Positions 10,406 through 22,700 are shown, counted from the stretch's first letter. The stretch: 64,000 nt of DNA from Eutrigla gurnardus (GCA_963514095.1 OY741264.1:33232641-33296640), one strand, 5' to 3'. Program-made: numbers and translations. The notes: generated by a model not told the origin, from the sequence alone.

Positions 10406-11174
10406 TTATGTGGGAGATTTTTTCAGCATCTTGCAGTATCATGCAGAAGTGAAAGTACATTTATTTCTATTTACTGTACACATTTTTTTCATCGTGAAAT
10501 ACTGCACGTTTTACTCCACTGCTTTACTTACTCAGATTTTAAATTGTAAAACCTATGACTTTATGAAATATGATGCAAAGTTTGACTATTAAACCGATAG
10601 TGTATAAAGTAACATCACAGAAATGCTGCTCACATGTTCAGGTATGTATAAAACAAAAAAAGAGCCATTCTGCATAATGAGTACTTCCTTTCGTGTACTT
10701 GTTAGACTGTGATATTTGTACTTTTACTTAAAGTAAAGAATTGCACCTTCACATTTTTTTAAATGTTGACTCACTGCTGGTTTTAGTTTGCATCGATATG
10801 AAAATGTGCAGATATCGGAGCGTAAACGACAGCGACGGTTTAGAAAAGAGGTTCAGGTTGAACAGAACAGCTGCAGTGAGACCACCTGACCCTGCAGCTC
10901 TCTGCCCCCCCGCCCTCCCCCCTCCACCCGTCTCACCTTCTGTGATCTGTCTCCTGGCAGCGTCGAGGTGATGGCCGGCACAAATCTCTCCGATCACAAT
11001 CAGCATGCGATAGTTTCTGCGCTGTCCGTGGTGCTGAACACCGAACTCCTCCGGCTGCGCTCGCTCCGCCGAGGCAGCTGCTGCTGCGATGGGGATCTCC
11101 ATGGTAACAGTGCCACCAGCGGACGCAGAGCCCTCTTCCATCTCCATGACAACTGCATCCGGAGCAAGCACCAT
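9458..11174 (-). CDS. map1a: MAP1A, first two coding exons (partial; gene continues past left edge)
   Basis: Microtubule-associated protein 1 family; the product is a neuronal microtubule-binding heavy/light-chain polyprotein. Exon 1 is 10937-11174 (79 codons plus 1 base) with its ATG at 11172-11174; exon 2 is 9458-9559 (34 codons), with a GTGAG donor and a TTTAAACAG acceptor. The phase joins correctly and the joined frame reads the MAP1 N-terminal signature: YRMLIVIGEICAGHHLDAA, then RSWNVDLTACDLNKEL and a segment ending SSQVKG. The first ~50 residues (acidic, then Ala-rich) are not conserved across the family. MAP1A rather than MAP1B or MAP1S is inferred from the head-to-head position beside TP53BP1, as in human. 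I found no exon 3 or giant central exon in 1-9457, so intron 2 exceeds 9.4 kb. A CCAAT box on the minus strand (11248-11252) and a GC-rich tract lie just upstream of the ATG. Confidence 0.85.
9776..9860 (+). repeat. Third fragment of the dispersed repeat (5' part)
   Basis: AAACGCGCCGTTTTGGTGCC, TGTCTCTTTAAGA and TCTGCTCTGATAGGCT match 1-80 with a few changes. It lies within MAP1A intron 1. Confidence 0.6.
10359..10403. repeat. (AT)n microsatellite in MAP1A intron 1
   Basis: About 22 AT repeats. Similar AT runs occur at 11886-11917 and 48785-48824. Confidence 0.95.
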
Positions 11175-11300
11175 GACGGTGCAGGATGAAGCTGGGAGGA
11201 CGGGGAGGAGGGGGGGGCGTGGCCTCCCTGGGGTGGCGTGTGATCTGATTGGAGCGCGGGTGGTGTGGCTATTTGATGTCTCAGCATGTCATTGGACAAA
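11175..11300 (-). promoter_or_regulatory. map1a: Putative MAP1A proximal promoter
   Basis: Directly upstream of the MAP1A ATG on the minus strand is a GC-rich tract (11195-11235) with a GC-box-like GGGGGGCGTGGC and two inverted CCAAT boxes (ATTGG at 11248-11252 and 11291-11295). No transcription start can be assigned. Confidence 0.4.
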
Positions 11301-11885
11301 AACAGAAAAAAGGGACGTGAGGATTTATGTTGATCATATTTTTTCTACATGATATGAGACCTACAGTATGTTATGTATTTTCCAAAAGCAGCGTCGCAGG
11401 TCAAGAACGAGCTGCTCGAATGTTTAAAAAAAACATTAATTTCACTATCGTGAATCCTCACAAGCAAGTAATACTCCTTAAACTTGATCATCTGGAGTTA
11501 TTGAGTGTAATCTACGTCACTTACAGTATCCCGCATGTTGTTTATTTGCTTTTATTGAATTTCAGACAAAAAGGGTCTGAAAATGAGACACAAAGGTTCT
11601 ATTTATATCGGTGTCACTGCAAGTACCAGGCAATGTGCTTTGGTTACTAAACTGACACCTCTTTGTTCCCGTGGCGAAGAAACAGGCTTGGACTGTGCAG
11701 AGAGTACAACACTGAGCACAAAGGGAGAAAAACACATTATTTCAGGCTTCATGAGAGACATTCCAATGAGCTCATTCTGCACAAAGGCTGTGAGACGGCA
11801 ACACGTTATTTAAAAGGACACTTAATATTTATAGTACTTTCTGTAGTACCTGTGTACTAAAATGCCAGATATATCGATTAAGGAA

Positions 11886-11922
<37 letters not shown>

Positions 11923-12424
11923 CTGTTACACTGACATGCTCCTTCATTAGCATGAACACACACATTTTAGTGGATTTTGTCTCCCACGTCGTACGCCGTT
12001 CTGCTGACACCAAATGGATATTAATGCGCCACTAAAAATAATCCCCGACAAATTCACCACTTCCTCCTGTTTGAGTCACGCCCGCTAAAAACTACAGTTC
12101 CCAGCTGTTTAAGGAAATGATTTAGCATGTTTATGTTTCTTTATTTGCTCTCTTTTTAAATATTCACATCAGTACAGAAGGAGCTACAGACAGGGAAGTG
12201 ACCCGATGATGCTATTACATCTGATGGGGAGACAGGTGAATAGGGCAAAAAAACAGAAATATGAAGCCAAATGAAAGATTCTGGTTTAATTTTGATTACA
12301 TATTAGAATCAAAGGGAAGATATCTTTATATCACTCACTAAATCAATAAAATAAATTATTTTTGCCCTGTTTTTAATAATAAAACATTGTATAAATCCGA
12401 CTATGAATGATATATGTAATAACG
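11301..12424. other. Intergenic between MAP1A and TP53BP1
   Basis: AT-rich, with an (AT)n run at 11886-11917 and a ZNF143-like ACTACAGTTCCCAG at 12091-12104. No gene recognised. Confidence 0.5.
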
Positions 12425-12495
12425 TCACCCCTGGTGGCCAGCAGAGAGAATGCAGGTTGGAGGCACTTCAGCCTTGGCTTCACTCTTCAGAGCCC
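12425..12495 (-). repeat. Fragment of the CTCF-array MITE end
   Basis: CCCCTGGTGGCCAGCAGAGA, followed by ATGCAGG and GGCACTTCAGCC, resembles the outer end of copy A at 2062-2115 (CTGGCCAGCAGAGAGATGCA, then GGCACTTCGGC). It has a single CTCF-like core on the minus strand. Confidence 0.6.
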
Positions 12496-12764
12496 GGAGG
12501 TTGCTGCCAACAAGCAGAGGGCCGTCACTATGCACATTTATTAGTGGTTTGGGGGGCTGAGTGCACGTTCTAGTGGTTTTCCTGTTCTGGGTCTGTAATC
12601 CTCCTCCGCAGGTCAACCCTGGGATCCCCATCAGCTCCACAGGGGGGGCCGTGGGGGCTGCTGGACTGTGACGGATCACTGTGGACTTTAATGTGGATCC
12701 TCTCTGCGTGAACAGTGACAGGCAGTGAGTCAGCACTCCAGTCTCGGACGCTCCAGAGTGTCTG

Positions 12765-12778
12765 CTGCCCTCTGCTGG
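12765..12778 (-). promoter_or_regulatory. Solitary CTCF consensus site between MAP1A and TP53BP1
   Basis: CTGCCCTCTGCTGG is the reverse complement of CCAGCAGAGGGCAG and fits the published core CCASYAGRKGGCRS at all 14 positions. It does not sit in a 70-bp unit. It lies 1.6 kb upstream of MAP1A and 4.0 kb upstream of the TP53BP1 start codon. Confidence 0.55.
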
Positions 12779-12799
12779 CAGGAAATGGAGCTACAAGAG

Positions 12800-13698
12800 C
12801 ACGTTCAAAAAAATAATAATCCTAATAAATCTCGTGTGTGAACTAAATTACTGCTATTTCAAACAATTCATTCACTTTATTTAGAGATGCAGAAGAGATA
12901 AAGATAATGAAGTTATTTGATGAATTTAGTCACATGAAGGGAGGAAATGATGAATACAAAGAAAAGAAAGTGAGTTTAACGATGAAGACGATCAAATAAA
13001 TGCAGTAGATACATCCCTCAATCTGACATTATAATGTGCATTCACTCAAATACCTCTATGCGTATAATTATTCAATAATAACTTATAAGTCCTTCATTTG
13101 ACAAACTGGTTTACTTTCAACATACTTTAGAAAGAAATCTCATCAGTCATCTTCATTTCTTTGTCTCCCACATTCACACATGTTCCAATGCAATAACACG
13201 GTGGGTGTTTTGTTATCATTATAATTATTGTTATTATTAGTATTGACTCTTGCATATGCACCATCTTCCAGTTGCTTTTGATTAAATGATAGAAATAATA
13301 TATTTACATGTATTTTTGTGCTATTCCACCACATTTAAACTTTAAACCCTATTTTTTTTGTGTTTAAATCAAAGCCATCCTGATCGTCGTGCACGTGTAG
13401 CACCTGCGCGCGTGCATGTGTGCGTGCGTGTGTGACTCCAGAGGAAACTGGCATCTACATTAAAAAAAAAGAAAAAAAAAGAAATGCCTTTGCATCTTTA
13501 CGTGGCATGCGTGTGTGTTCCTCCACACCCTGACTCTCAGGAAACAGAGGCGAGGACGGCGCGAGCGATGCTGCACGCGCTTCACCGTGACGGAGACGGG
13601 CAGAGGACCGGAGCGCGGCACCTTGATCCCTGAAGGTAACGCTCGTTTGTTTGTTTGTTTGTTTGTTTGCATCGCGGATGTGGACGTGTGATGGTGGC

Positions 13699-13771
<73 letters not shown>

Positions 13772-13887
13772 AGGAGACATTTTTTGGGGTTGTGGCTGCG
13801 CATTTTTCTCCAAACGACGACGTAACGCTGAACTTCGCGGTGCCATGTTGATTAAGGTTGACTTGCAGCAGGCTGGAAATGATGCAT

Positions 13888-13926
<39 letters not shown>

Positions 13927-16319
13927 GCTGCGGAATATTCATTGTTGCATCGTCGCTGGGTCGGATTACTCCACCTCGGTGTGTTCATATTGAGATGCTG
14001 CTCACTGGTGTCCTTGCCTGCCTGTAAAAGCCAGATACTCAGTCAGTCAGGCTCCCCCAAGGATGCACCTTCAGCCTGAGCATGAAAGCTATAAAAGCCC
14101 CCCCCCCCCCCCAGCATTTTCACCCTCTGAAGGATCCCTGTGAGGAAGTCCGAGTCGGTGTGGTGAATCGGGGACGAGTGACCTCATCCTGCTTGATGTG
14201 TGATGATGCTTTTTATCGAAACCATCATCAAATCACTCCGTTCCCCCCATCAGACCTCAGATAGTGGCTTTGTGGTTGACCCCAGAATAAGGTCTGGAGC
14301 TGGAAACGGTGCGTTCACTGACCGGGGACCATGTGGAATGTGATCTGTGTTAAATAGAAGAAACCGTCCTGTTTCTTTTTCTTTTAAAATGTGAAGTTGA
14401 GTTTCTCTGGAATGAGAAATGTGCTTTATGAGATAATGCAGCATCCTTACTTAGCCGAGTCTTTACCGGCGAGGTTTCAGGTGAACCTGAGGTGACCCGG
14501 ATTCGGGGGCTTTGACTCTTGGAGACTCTCGGGTGAGGAGAGAGTCAAGCATCCGGTCTGACTTTTCTCCAGCAGCCTCATTCCAGTAAAAACGCTGCTT
14601 TTTACACTTCCTCTGCTGCCGATCCTCCTGTGATCTGCATTCACATATGGCTGCACGGTTACAGGAAATATGTTGTCGCCATGGAAACTGAGGCTGTCAA
14701 AAGATGATGACAAAGCCATGTTAATATTTCAAAGGCCACCAACTGATTTTCACAACCGAGAGCATCACACCAGAAAAAAAGAAAAAGAAAAAAAGAACAA
14801 AATTAATCTGATTTAAATGCAGGAAGACAAAAACATGTTTTTCATGCAATGGTTTTTAAAGATCAAACGTGTGTTCTGTCAGACTAGTGGAAGGAAAACA
14901 TCCCAAATACACACTCAGGTGTTCATTTTTTTTTGCCTATTTGCATCTGGAGATTTCTCCTCAAATTCACCAAAAGTTAGCATTAAATAATCCCTCAATT
15001 CCATATTTAAACATATCATTTGAGAAAACTATTTGATACGTTCCGGTTTTCTCTTTTTGTCAAGACGTTTTGCGTTTGTGATGATTAAAATATGAAATCA
15101 GACAGCTGCAGGAGTTGGGGCAGGGAGTAAGAAATCTGCAGATAAAACGTGAAGTCAAGCTGAGTCGAAGCTGATTGGGGAAGTTATCTTATTTTGCTGG
15201 AGTCCCTGAAAGCATCTCAAGGATCTCTGAAGGTCTCTGAGATCCCGCTGTGGGACTCAGTGTCCTAGATTTCTCTTTTTCATATGATTTATCATTACAG
15301 GGTGTAAAAGTCCAGATTAATATATCATGTAGAACCTTGAAGCGTCTTTATGATTACAAATACAAGGAAATATCAATAGTCAAGAGGGTATTCATTGTGG
15401 AGTCAAAGGGGCAAAACACAATGTAAAAAAGGATTTCAGTCTGTATGACATGAAGGCAGGTTTTTTTGCTTTAACGCCCCTTGGTGATGTTGGGACTTTG
15501 AAATTGTATTGACTCTGGAAATCTTGAGCGTATTCTAGTCCTGCTCAATGTGTTCTGAGATGACTTCTGTTGTGATTTGATACTATAGATCAAATTGAAT
15601 TGATGAAAGACAATGGATTTATTTCAAATGTTAATATAAGTGTTGTTGTTGAAGGGATCAATGGGGTGCTAATGATTTACACGGTGTATAAAAACACAAT
15701 AGAGTGAATGAAATAAAAAAGCAAAACATATTATAAAATACAATAAATTGTTTAGGTTGTGTCAGTAAACATAATTCAGCAACTGGATAGAAGGTGCATC
15801 CATCATTCCAAGAGTAAATACAGAATTAATATGAGGAATAAGTGTACCAAATAAAAAACATTTTTAAATCATGCAACCATTTTTTGAAATTTTTATTGAA
15901 AAAAATGTGCTCAATATAATGGTGAATATGAATTTTAATTAATTAATTAATAAAACATTAATAGAATTTTGATAAATAAATTTTAAAAAATGCATTCTAC
16001 TAGACAGTTTGGCAATTTTATATTCATGTTTATATGTTTGAGAGTCCGAATATATTCTTTGAATTTACCCCAAAAAATTTTAAATGACATTTTTACACGT
16101 CATTACAACAATAAATAATATTTTATTCAAGTCTAGAAAGAAGCAAATAAATGCGTTTGAGATTATTGTTCATCGTTAAAAATACTAAAATAATCTAAGA
16201 ATTGTGAGAATTATATTTATTGTGTCAAATGTTGGCGTGTACTTCTGTCATCGTTATTGTCGATACAGGATGTGTATGTTAAAAGCCCATGCCCTCTGCC
16301 AACCTGGAAAAAAAGGAAA
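12800..16319. other. Intergenic between MAP1A and TP53BP1, distal part
   Basis: Contains GT, GTTT and poly-C repeats at 13.6-14.1 kb, an X-box-like GTCGCCATGGAAAC at 14675-14688, and about 1.3 kb of strongly AT-rich sequence (15.0-16.25 kb). GATCCCTGAAG-GTAACG at 13625-13641 has a donor-like end, but no coding frame or partner exon was found. Confidence 0.5.
13702..13767. repeat. (GT)n microsatellite, about 33 repeats
   Basis: Uninterrupted GT run; a second, shorter run lies at 13892-13922. A (GTTT)n run lies just upstream at about 13644-13669. Confidence 0.95.
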
Positions 16320-16797
16320 AAAAGTCCTGCAACCTTAAAACCAATCAGGATTCTCACGTGACGTCACCGCGACAGCCTGACCAATGAAACCCCTTGTGGC
16401 GAGTTTTGCCGCGAGGAGCGGAGGTGAACCCGGAGTGGCTGTGGAAGGTGTGTTTTCTGTAGATACTAGCCGTTGGCTGGTTAAATGGAGATATTACGTT
16501 GCTAACGTGTCGGTTACGGTGTTACGTTAATATGATAATATGTGTGTTTGACGGGTTTTCTTCGAGCCACGCTGACTCTTGAAGTGGGCAGGGTCCCTTT
16601 ACGCTTTGTTGTTGTTGGGCGGAGCGTTAGCCGCTCGCTGCTAGCTGTTAGCTGCTAGTCGTTAGCTGCTAGCCGGTAGCTAACATGTTAGCAGCCGGCT
16701 AGCTGCAGGTAACAATAACCGGCCGTAGACTCACATGCATGCCTTCGTTGTCTTTTAACTAGCCAACGCCCCCCTCCCCCTCCGACGCCCTGACCTC
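16320..16797 (+). promoter_or_regulatory. tp53bp1: TP53BP1 promoter and 5' leader
   Basis: A compact promoter-like block lies 340-460 bp before the TP53BP1 start codon. It holds two CCAAT boxes (16341-16345 and 16381-16385) and, between them, an E-box CACGTG (16355-16360) that overlaps a full CRE/ATF site TGACGTCA (16359-16366). No TATA box is obvious. The leader at 16620-16710 is built from GCTAGC/GTTAGC repeats able to fold into a hairpin and contains a short upstream ATG at 16685. The true transcription start and any 5' UTR intron cannot be seen from sequence alone; CTGCAG-GTAACA at 16703-16714 could be a leader donor. Confidence 0.6.
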
Positions 16798-19700
16798 ATG
16801 GATCCCGGCGGAAGTGAACTGGACTCCAGCCTGCCTCAGTCCGAGAACCCGTGCCTGATCGTGGAGGACTCCCAGCCGGACAGCGTCGCTCTGGAGGACG
16901 ACCCGGAGAGCAGCTACCGAGCCCTGTTGGCCCGGCGCCTGTCCAACCTGCAGCCCACCGCCCGCAGCCCGGTTCTGGTGAGATGCTAACTCATTTTGTT
17001 TTAGCAGACATCCGAGGCTGGTTTATGTGCCTTGCTGTTAGGCTGCATTTCTCAACGAAGATGGAAGTATTCAGTCCGCACAATGGGCTCCCTTCTTCTG
17101 CCTTCCAGCCTGAAACGACGAAGATATTATGTAAACTGTTAATAAGTAAACATCCCCGTGAGTTTTGCCAATGTTTATACATTATTACTGCAGAGATGTT
17201 GAACAGGGGTCCGCAAAGCGATTTGATCCAAAACTTTTTTTAATATGTCCAAAAATACACATTATCCATGGCACTATAGGCTGCAATACACACGATTATC
17301 ATCGTTATTATTATTATTATTATTATTATTATTGGCCTGGTTTAATATGACACTTTTATATGATATGTAAGGGGGAGGGGTCACTATCACCCTGGGGGGT
17401 CCTTGGCCCTGAAAGACCTCTGCGTTCCTGCATGGTCATCATTTTACATCATGTTAAGAAGGAAATAATTACTTCTGTATGGTAATAACTAGCACATAAA
17501 TGTTGATAACATAATCCAATTGATTTTCTTTTGTAAAATAGACATTTATTTTCCTGCAATCATTTTTGCAATCTTTATTTTTATTTTTTTACTTATATTT
17601 AATATGATGGTACACAGAAAGAAGAATATTAAAAAAGAATATTAAAATACATAACATTTGGATAAATAAATTGTATTCAACCATACAGTTATCATTTTAT
17701 ACTTATTGATGTTATTGTTTTGATGTGTGTTGCCTATATCTACAAATATTTGAAATATTTGAAAAATTCAACAGCAAAATCACGAGCCGGTTATTCAAGA
17801 AAATCCACAGACGTTACACGTAGGAACCTTCAACCAAAGTTCCTCCATGATTACCAGATAGACTTCCATTTATGAAGTGTCTTTCAAAGCATCTTACGCC
17901 AACATCCATCCATCTCTCACACACATTTGCACTCTGATGGCAGAGGCTGCTATACAAGATGCCAACACGCATCAGGATTTAATCTAAAATGCTCTTTCAA
18001 ACTCGTACAGAAGCCATCGGGACCAATTTGGCGTTGAGCATTTTGCACTTTGCCATGCGGGCTGGAGGAGCCAGCGATGGAAGAACCCGATCTGTTTGAT
18101 AAATTAACTTTACGCCAGTTCAAAGTCATCTCGTACTGAAACTTCCTCTTCAAATGAAACTCCGTAACAATGTGACTGGATTATCTTGAGTAACTGGGTC
18201 ATGCTTTCTAGATGCAGACGTTGCTGTTCGTTTTTTTTCAAATGTTTATTTTTGGCGCTTTGAGTACCACAAGCAGAGTGCTGGAGCTGATATCTAAGCA
18301 CAAACAATCTAAGTTGATTAAAAAGCACTGCAGGTGAGATGGAAATAAGTATTGTTTTATTCTGGTGTGAAATGTTTCTTTAAAGATCTCACTAACTTGT
18401 TATTTTCTTTGGGTTTTTTTTTCCAGGAACTGATCTCCTCCCCGCTAGGAAGCAGATACTCTCAGTCCGACAGCCAATCAGAGAGCTCACAGAGTAACAA
18501 CCAAGCCGAACCAGGTCAGAGCTTTTCCAACAACATTGCATGAACATGATCTTCACTTATCCTGTATTAAAACAAACAATTAAACAACAACTCTTTATTT
18601 AGGCATTCTCATGGCGGCCAACCCCAGCTCTGCATTCCAGGAGGAAAGTCAAGTTCTGGACATTTCTCCTCCTCCCAACAAGAAAAAGTATGTGGGGAGC
18701 AGAGACCCCTTCACTGATGGATGATGATGATGAAGATGGTGTGTTTTCACTCTGGTTTCTGTTCTCAGGTGTGCATCGGAGGACGCTGATATGGATCCTG
18801 GAGCGGATTCTACCACACACTGCATTCAGTCTGAGGGTAGCTGCTCTTCTCTCTTATTGATGAATTAACGAGTAGAACACACACCAGTTCAGTATAGAAT
18901 TAATGAAACATCTGTGTTGTTTTTCAGAGGGAGCTTCTCAGTTCGGTTTTCTGGAGCTCTCCCAGAGTCAGGATCTGCGCGGTGAAGCGGTGAACAGTCG
19001 GGAGGAAGACGTCGTCGTCGTACCTCAGCAAGACGGCGAGAGACGCACAAAATTAGGTATGAAGACTTTTATTTATAGATATATCAAACCTCCTCCTGAA
19101 TGTGATGCAGAGAATCCCTTAGACGTTTAAAAGGCTGCAGTCAGAGCCGGTTCCTGGGCGATTAAAGAAATTCAATTAGAATTTATTGACGGGGGAAAAT
19201 CCTGAATAAACAAGAGGAGTAACTTTACAATTGCAGATGCTTCTATGCAGAACCCTACTGGTTTATTTGTGCTGTGCAATTTTATGGAAAGGATATATAA
19301 GATATAAGAAGTTTTATGCAGGAAGACCTTATGATTTATGATTGATATTATTTAAGATTATTTGATTGTTTTTCACTAAAGAGATTAGAGTTCATTGTAG
19401 CAAAGTTCCAGCTATAACAGTAGTTTGTACTGTGTGTGTGTGCTTTAGAGTAGAAATACATTTCCCTCTGGACACAGATGCATGCTGGGTGTAGTAGTTC
19501 ATTATTTAGCTCCTGATCAGAGCGTTCACTTCAAAGAGTCAATCTGCTTTCTTTTCATCGCCAGCAGAGCAGAACTTCAGCTCCAGGACTTCAGAGAGCC
19601 GGGACAACAAAGCAGTGAGGTAAGACTCCGCGTGGAGTTCAAACCCTGCGCTCATTAGCGCCACACGCTGGTCTGGGATGAGCAGCGTTTTTTTTTTGTT

Positions 19701-22700
19701 TTTTTTGTCTCCTCCAGATCTGAGGTCAGCTCCAGCAGCTCGTCGGAGTCTTCGGGTCAGTCGGGGAGGCAGCTGGGCATCCAGGCTCTGCTGCACTCGG
19801 AGGGCCTCCAGGACGGAGACGGAGAGATCCTGTCCTCGCAGGAGGACATGTTCGACTCCGACAAGACCGGTGAGCACACGCACCGGAGTTAAGCAACGTT
19901 AGGGATGTCACGATACCAGAAATGTAGTCGTCAATTTGTTTTTTATTTAATCGATAAAAATACTGTTTTTTTATTTCCTAATCATTTTAAATTGTGCATT
20001 TTTATGCAAATAACCACACCAGCTGACGATAACACGTAACATTTAGTATTTTTGACAGTTTACACTGATTTCAAAGAGGTTGAAATGATTGTAGGAACAG
20101 TGGAAACGCTTGTATACTAGCAGCTGTAACAAAACAACAGTGTATTGGCTCATAGACGACGGATAGTTTGGTGTCGGCAGCAAAAGAACCTGATCGTCTG
20201 CTCCTTTTTCCTACTTTCACCTGTGGTACCGTAGAAAAGGGTTACTTAGTCTCAGGTTATAAGATTCACCTTCCCATTTTACAGCCGAGTCTAACAGGAA
20301 GTGGTTTACACGAGGTGAAAGCTCACACGTTGCCTTTGTGCCTTGGCTCTCAGGCGGCGCGGCGGTGGACAGCACCGTGTCCGAGCCGGAGACGGCGGGT
20401 CATCCCACCCCGACGCCGGCCCGCAGCCTGCAGCTGCTGCATCTGTCTGGACAGGGAACGCTGGTGCAGGAAAGTCTGTCCCAGTAAGTCACCACAGCGC
20501 TCTCATGGAGTTCACACACATAAGAGCAGTGTAGGGAAAAGATGTTCTGATTCTCTGTATTTCTCTCCAGGAGCTCCATCGACTTCGTCGCCCCCACCCA
20601 AGACAACTTCCCCGGCACCCCGTTAATTGTCCCCAGCTCGCCGACCGGACCGGAGAACGAACACGGTAAACGATTTGAACCCGTTCCATGGATTTGAATG
20701 GACAGCAGGTCAGCGGGTGAATAGAGCTGAAGTAATGTGTTCTGTCAGGTGCCGATGAGCCGATGGATACGTCGCTGCCCCCAGAAGACGTAGCGGGAGA
20801 GAAGGAGGAGGAGCCGATGGACACGGACGCCGCCTCTAAACCGCACCCGACCGCCTCGACTCCCGTCTCCCAGAATCCCCCTGGTTTTATGTTGGAGCGA
20901 ACGCTGTCTTTACCCTCGCAGCCAGAGTTCTCTCATGTACGTACTTCATCACATTCACTCATGTTAATCCATTAGCTGTTTCATTTACATAGTTGTGTTT
21001 TAACTTGTCAGTTAATTGTTGAGTAAGATGTCAGAAAAATGTCGCTCACAATTTACCAGCAGAAGAAAACTAGAGATATTCAGTTAATGATATGAATCAG
21101 AAATAATCAGCTAAAAACCTACATTTGCAGATCTATAACAAGATTGTTAGTTTTTTTTATTCACTATCTCTCAGTTGGCTAATTGCTTGTTTCAGCAATA
21201 ATTTGTGTATCAATCAAAAGAAAGTTAATTGTCACCAGTTTAGATCATTTATTCATATTAAGTCATTCATCAGGAACATTGCTTTCAAACTATGAGACTT
21301 TTTTGCTTTTACATCATTTTAAACTTCAATGTATTTTGTTTTCTTGGGTGAACAAAACAGGTTATTTGAAGATGTCCTGTTAGTTTAATGTTATAAATAT
21401 ATAGCAGGTTAATCAAAGGGCTGGGTTATAATTTGTCTTTTAAATTATATATCAAGATATTGTAATACACAATTACATTGTCTAAATTGACAACAAATCT
21501 GGCTCAAATTTTCCTGTAAATCTCAGTCGACGTCAGTTAAAACAGTCAACTCTATTTGTGTACATGCATGTTAGGTTTGTACATCAGGAAACATTTTTAT
21601 AATTTCTCTATAATTCTTTATTGAAACAGTTCTGTTCTTTTTGCACTGAAGTTCTCGATTAAATGAGAAAATACTTTTCATTTGTCAAGTTTTCAATTCA
21701 CATACCATGTGTTATTTATTCAAATAGACTAGTTATTTATTGAACTACCAGAAAACAAACAATATTGTGATTATATATGGTTATACGGATATGAAATGAC
21801 CTTTTTCAGCCCTAGTTCATGGCATGTTTGTGTTTGTCTTATCTCAGGATGTGTTCGTCCCGACACAGAGCCAGGAGGCGGCACGGCAGTCCGATAAGAA
21901 GTCGCCGTCGCTGCCCTGCGGGACGCCGTCTCAACGCCGGGAGTCGGCTCCTTTCACTCTGCCTTTGCAGCTCTCGTGCAGCAGCCCGCCTCAGCAGGCC
22001 TCCGAGAGCGTGGAGGAGGACAGCCAGGCCACGCAGATCGAGGCCCTGGAAGAGCCGCCCGGCGTCGACACCAGCGACTCGCATCGGCGGAGCGAGAGCA
22101 ACGGCGTCCCGTCGGACTCGCAGACCGCCGCCGGCTCCAAGGCTTCGCCGAAGCATCGCGGCGAATGTGCCGAGAGCGAGCCGTCCAATCCGGTGCCAAA
22201 GTCCGAAGTGCACAACGAGACTTCTGTGAATGTACAAAACGTGAATGTAAACGACCGCAAGAGTGACGGCAAAGAGGCGGGCCTTGGCGACGCGGTGTCC
22301 TGCTCGCAACCGAAGTGCGATTCCCCCGACGTGGCGGCGAACAGCCGTGTGAAGGAGTCTCCTCCTGCAGACGAAGGAGCCTTCCAGTCGCCCTCGCAGT
22401 CCATGATCTCCCAGACGTCTGCTGCCGATGTGGCCAAGGCTTCCCAAGACTCGAGGAAGGAAGGAGGAAGAAGTCCGTCCGTGAAGTCGTCGTCACAGAA
22501 CAGTGGAGCGGTTGGTAACAGTCAGACGGTGAAAGACGAGATGAATGAGCGTAAGAAGGGTGACGTAGAAGAGGAGGAGGAGGAGGTGATGGAGGAGAGC
22601 ACGCTGGGGGGCGAGGCCTCAGCAATGGGTCTGGCCCTCTCCCAGAGCCAGCTGTTGACCCCCGAGCCCATGGAGGAGGACAGCCAAGACCGAGGGGAGG

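Noticed and set aside
13455..13988. Thr/His-rich frames of 160-177 codons
   Set aside because: Translations of the GT/CA microsatellites; no domain.
21839..22625. Antisense frames of 148-223 codons over TP53BP1 exon 11
   Set aside because: Shadows of the GC-rich exon; no recognisable domain and no splice support.
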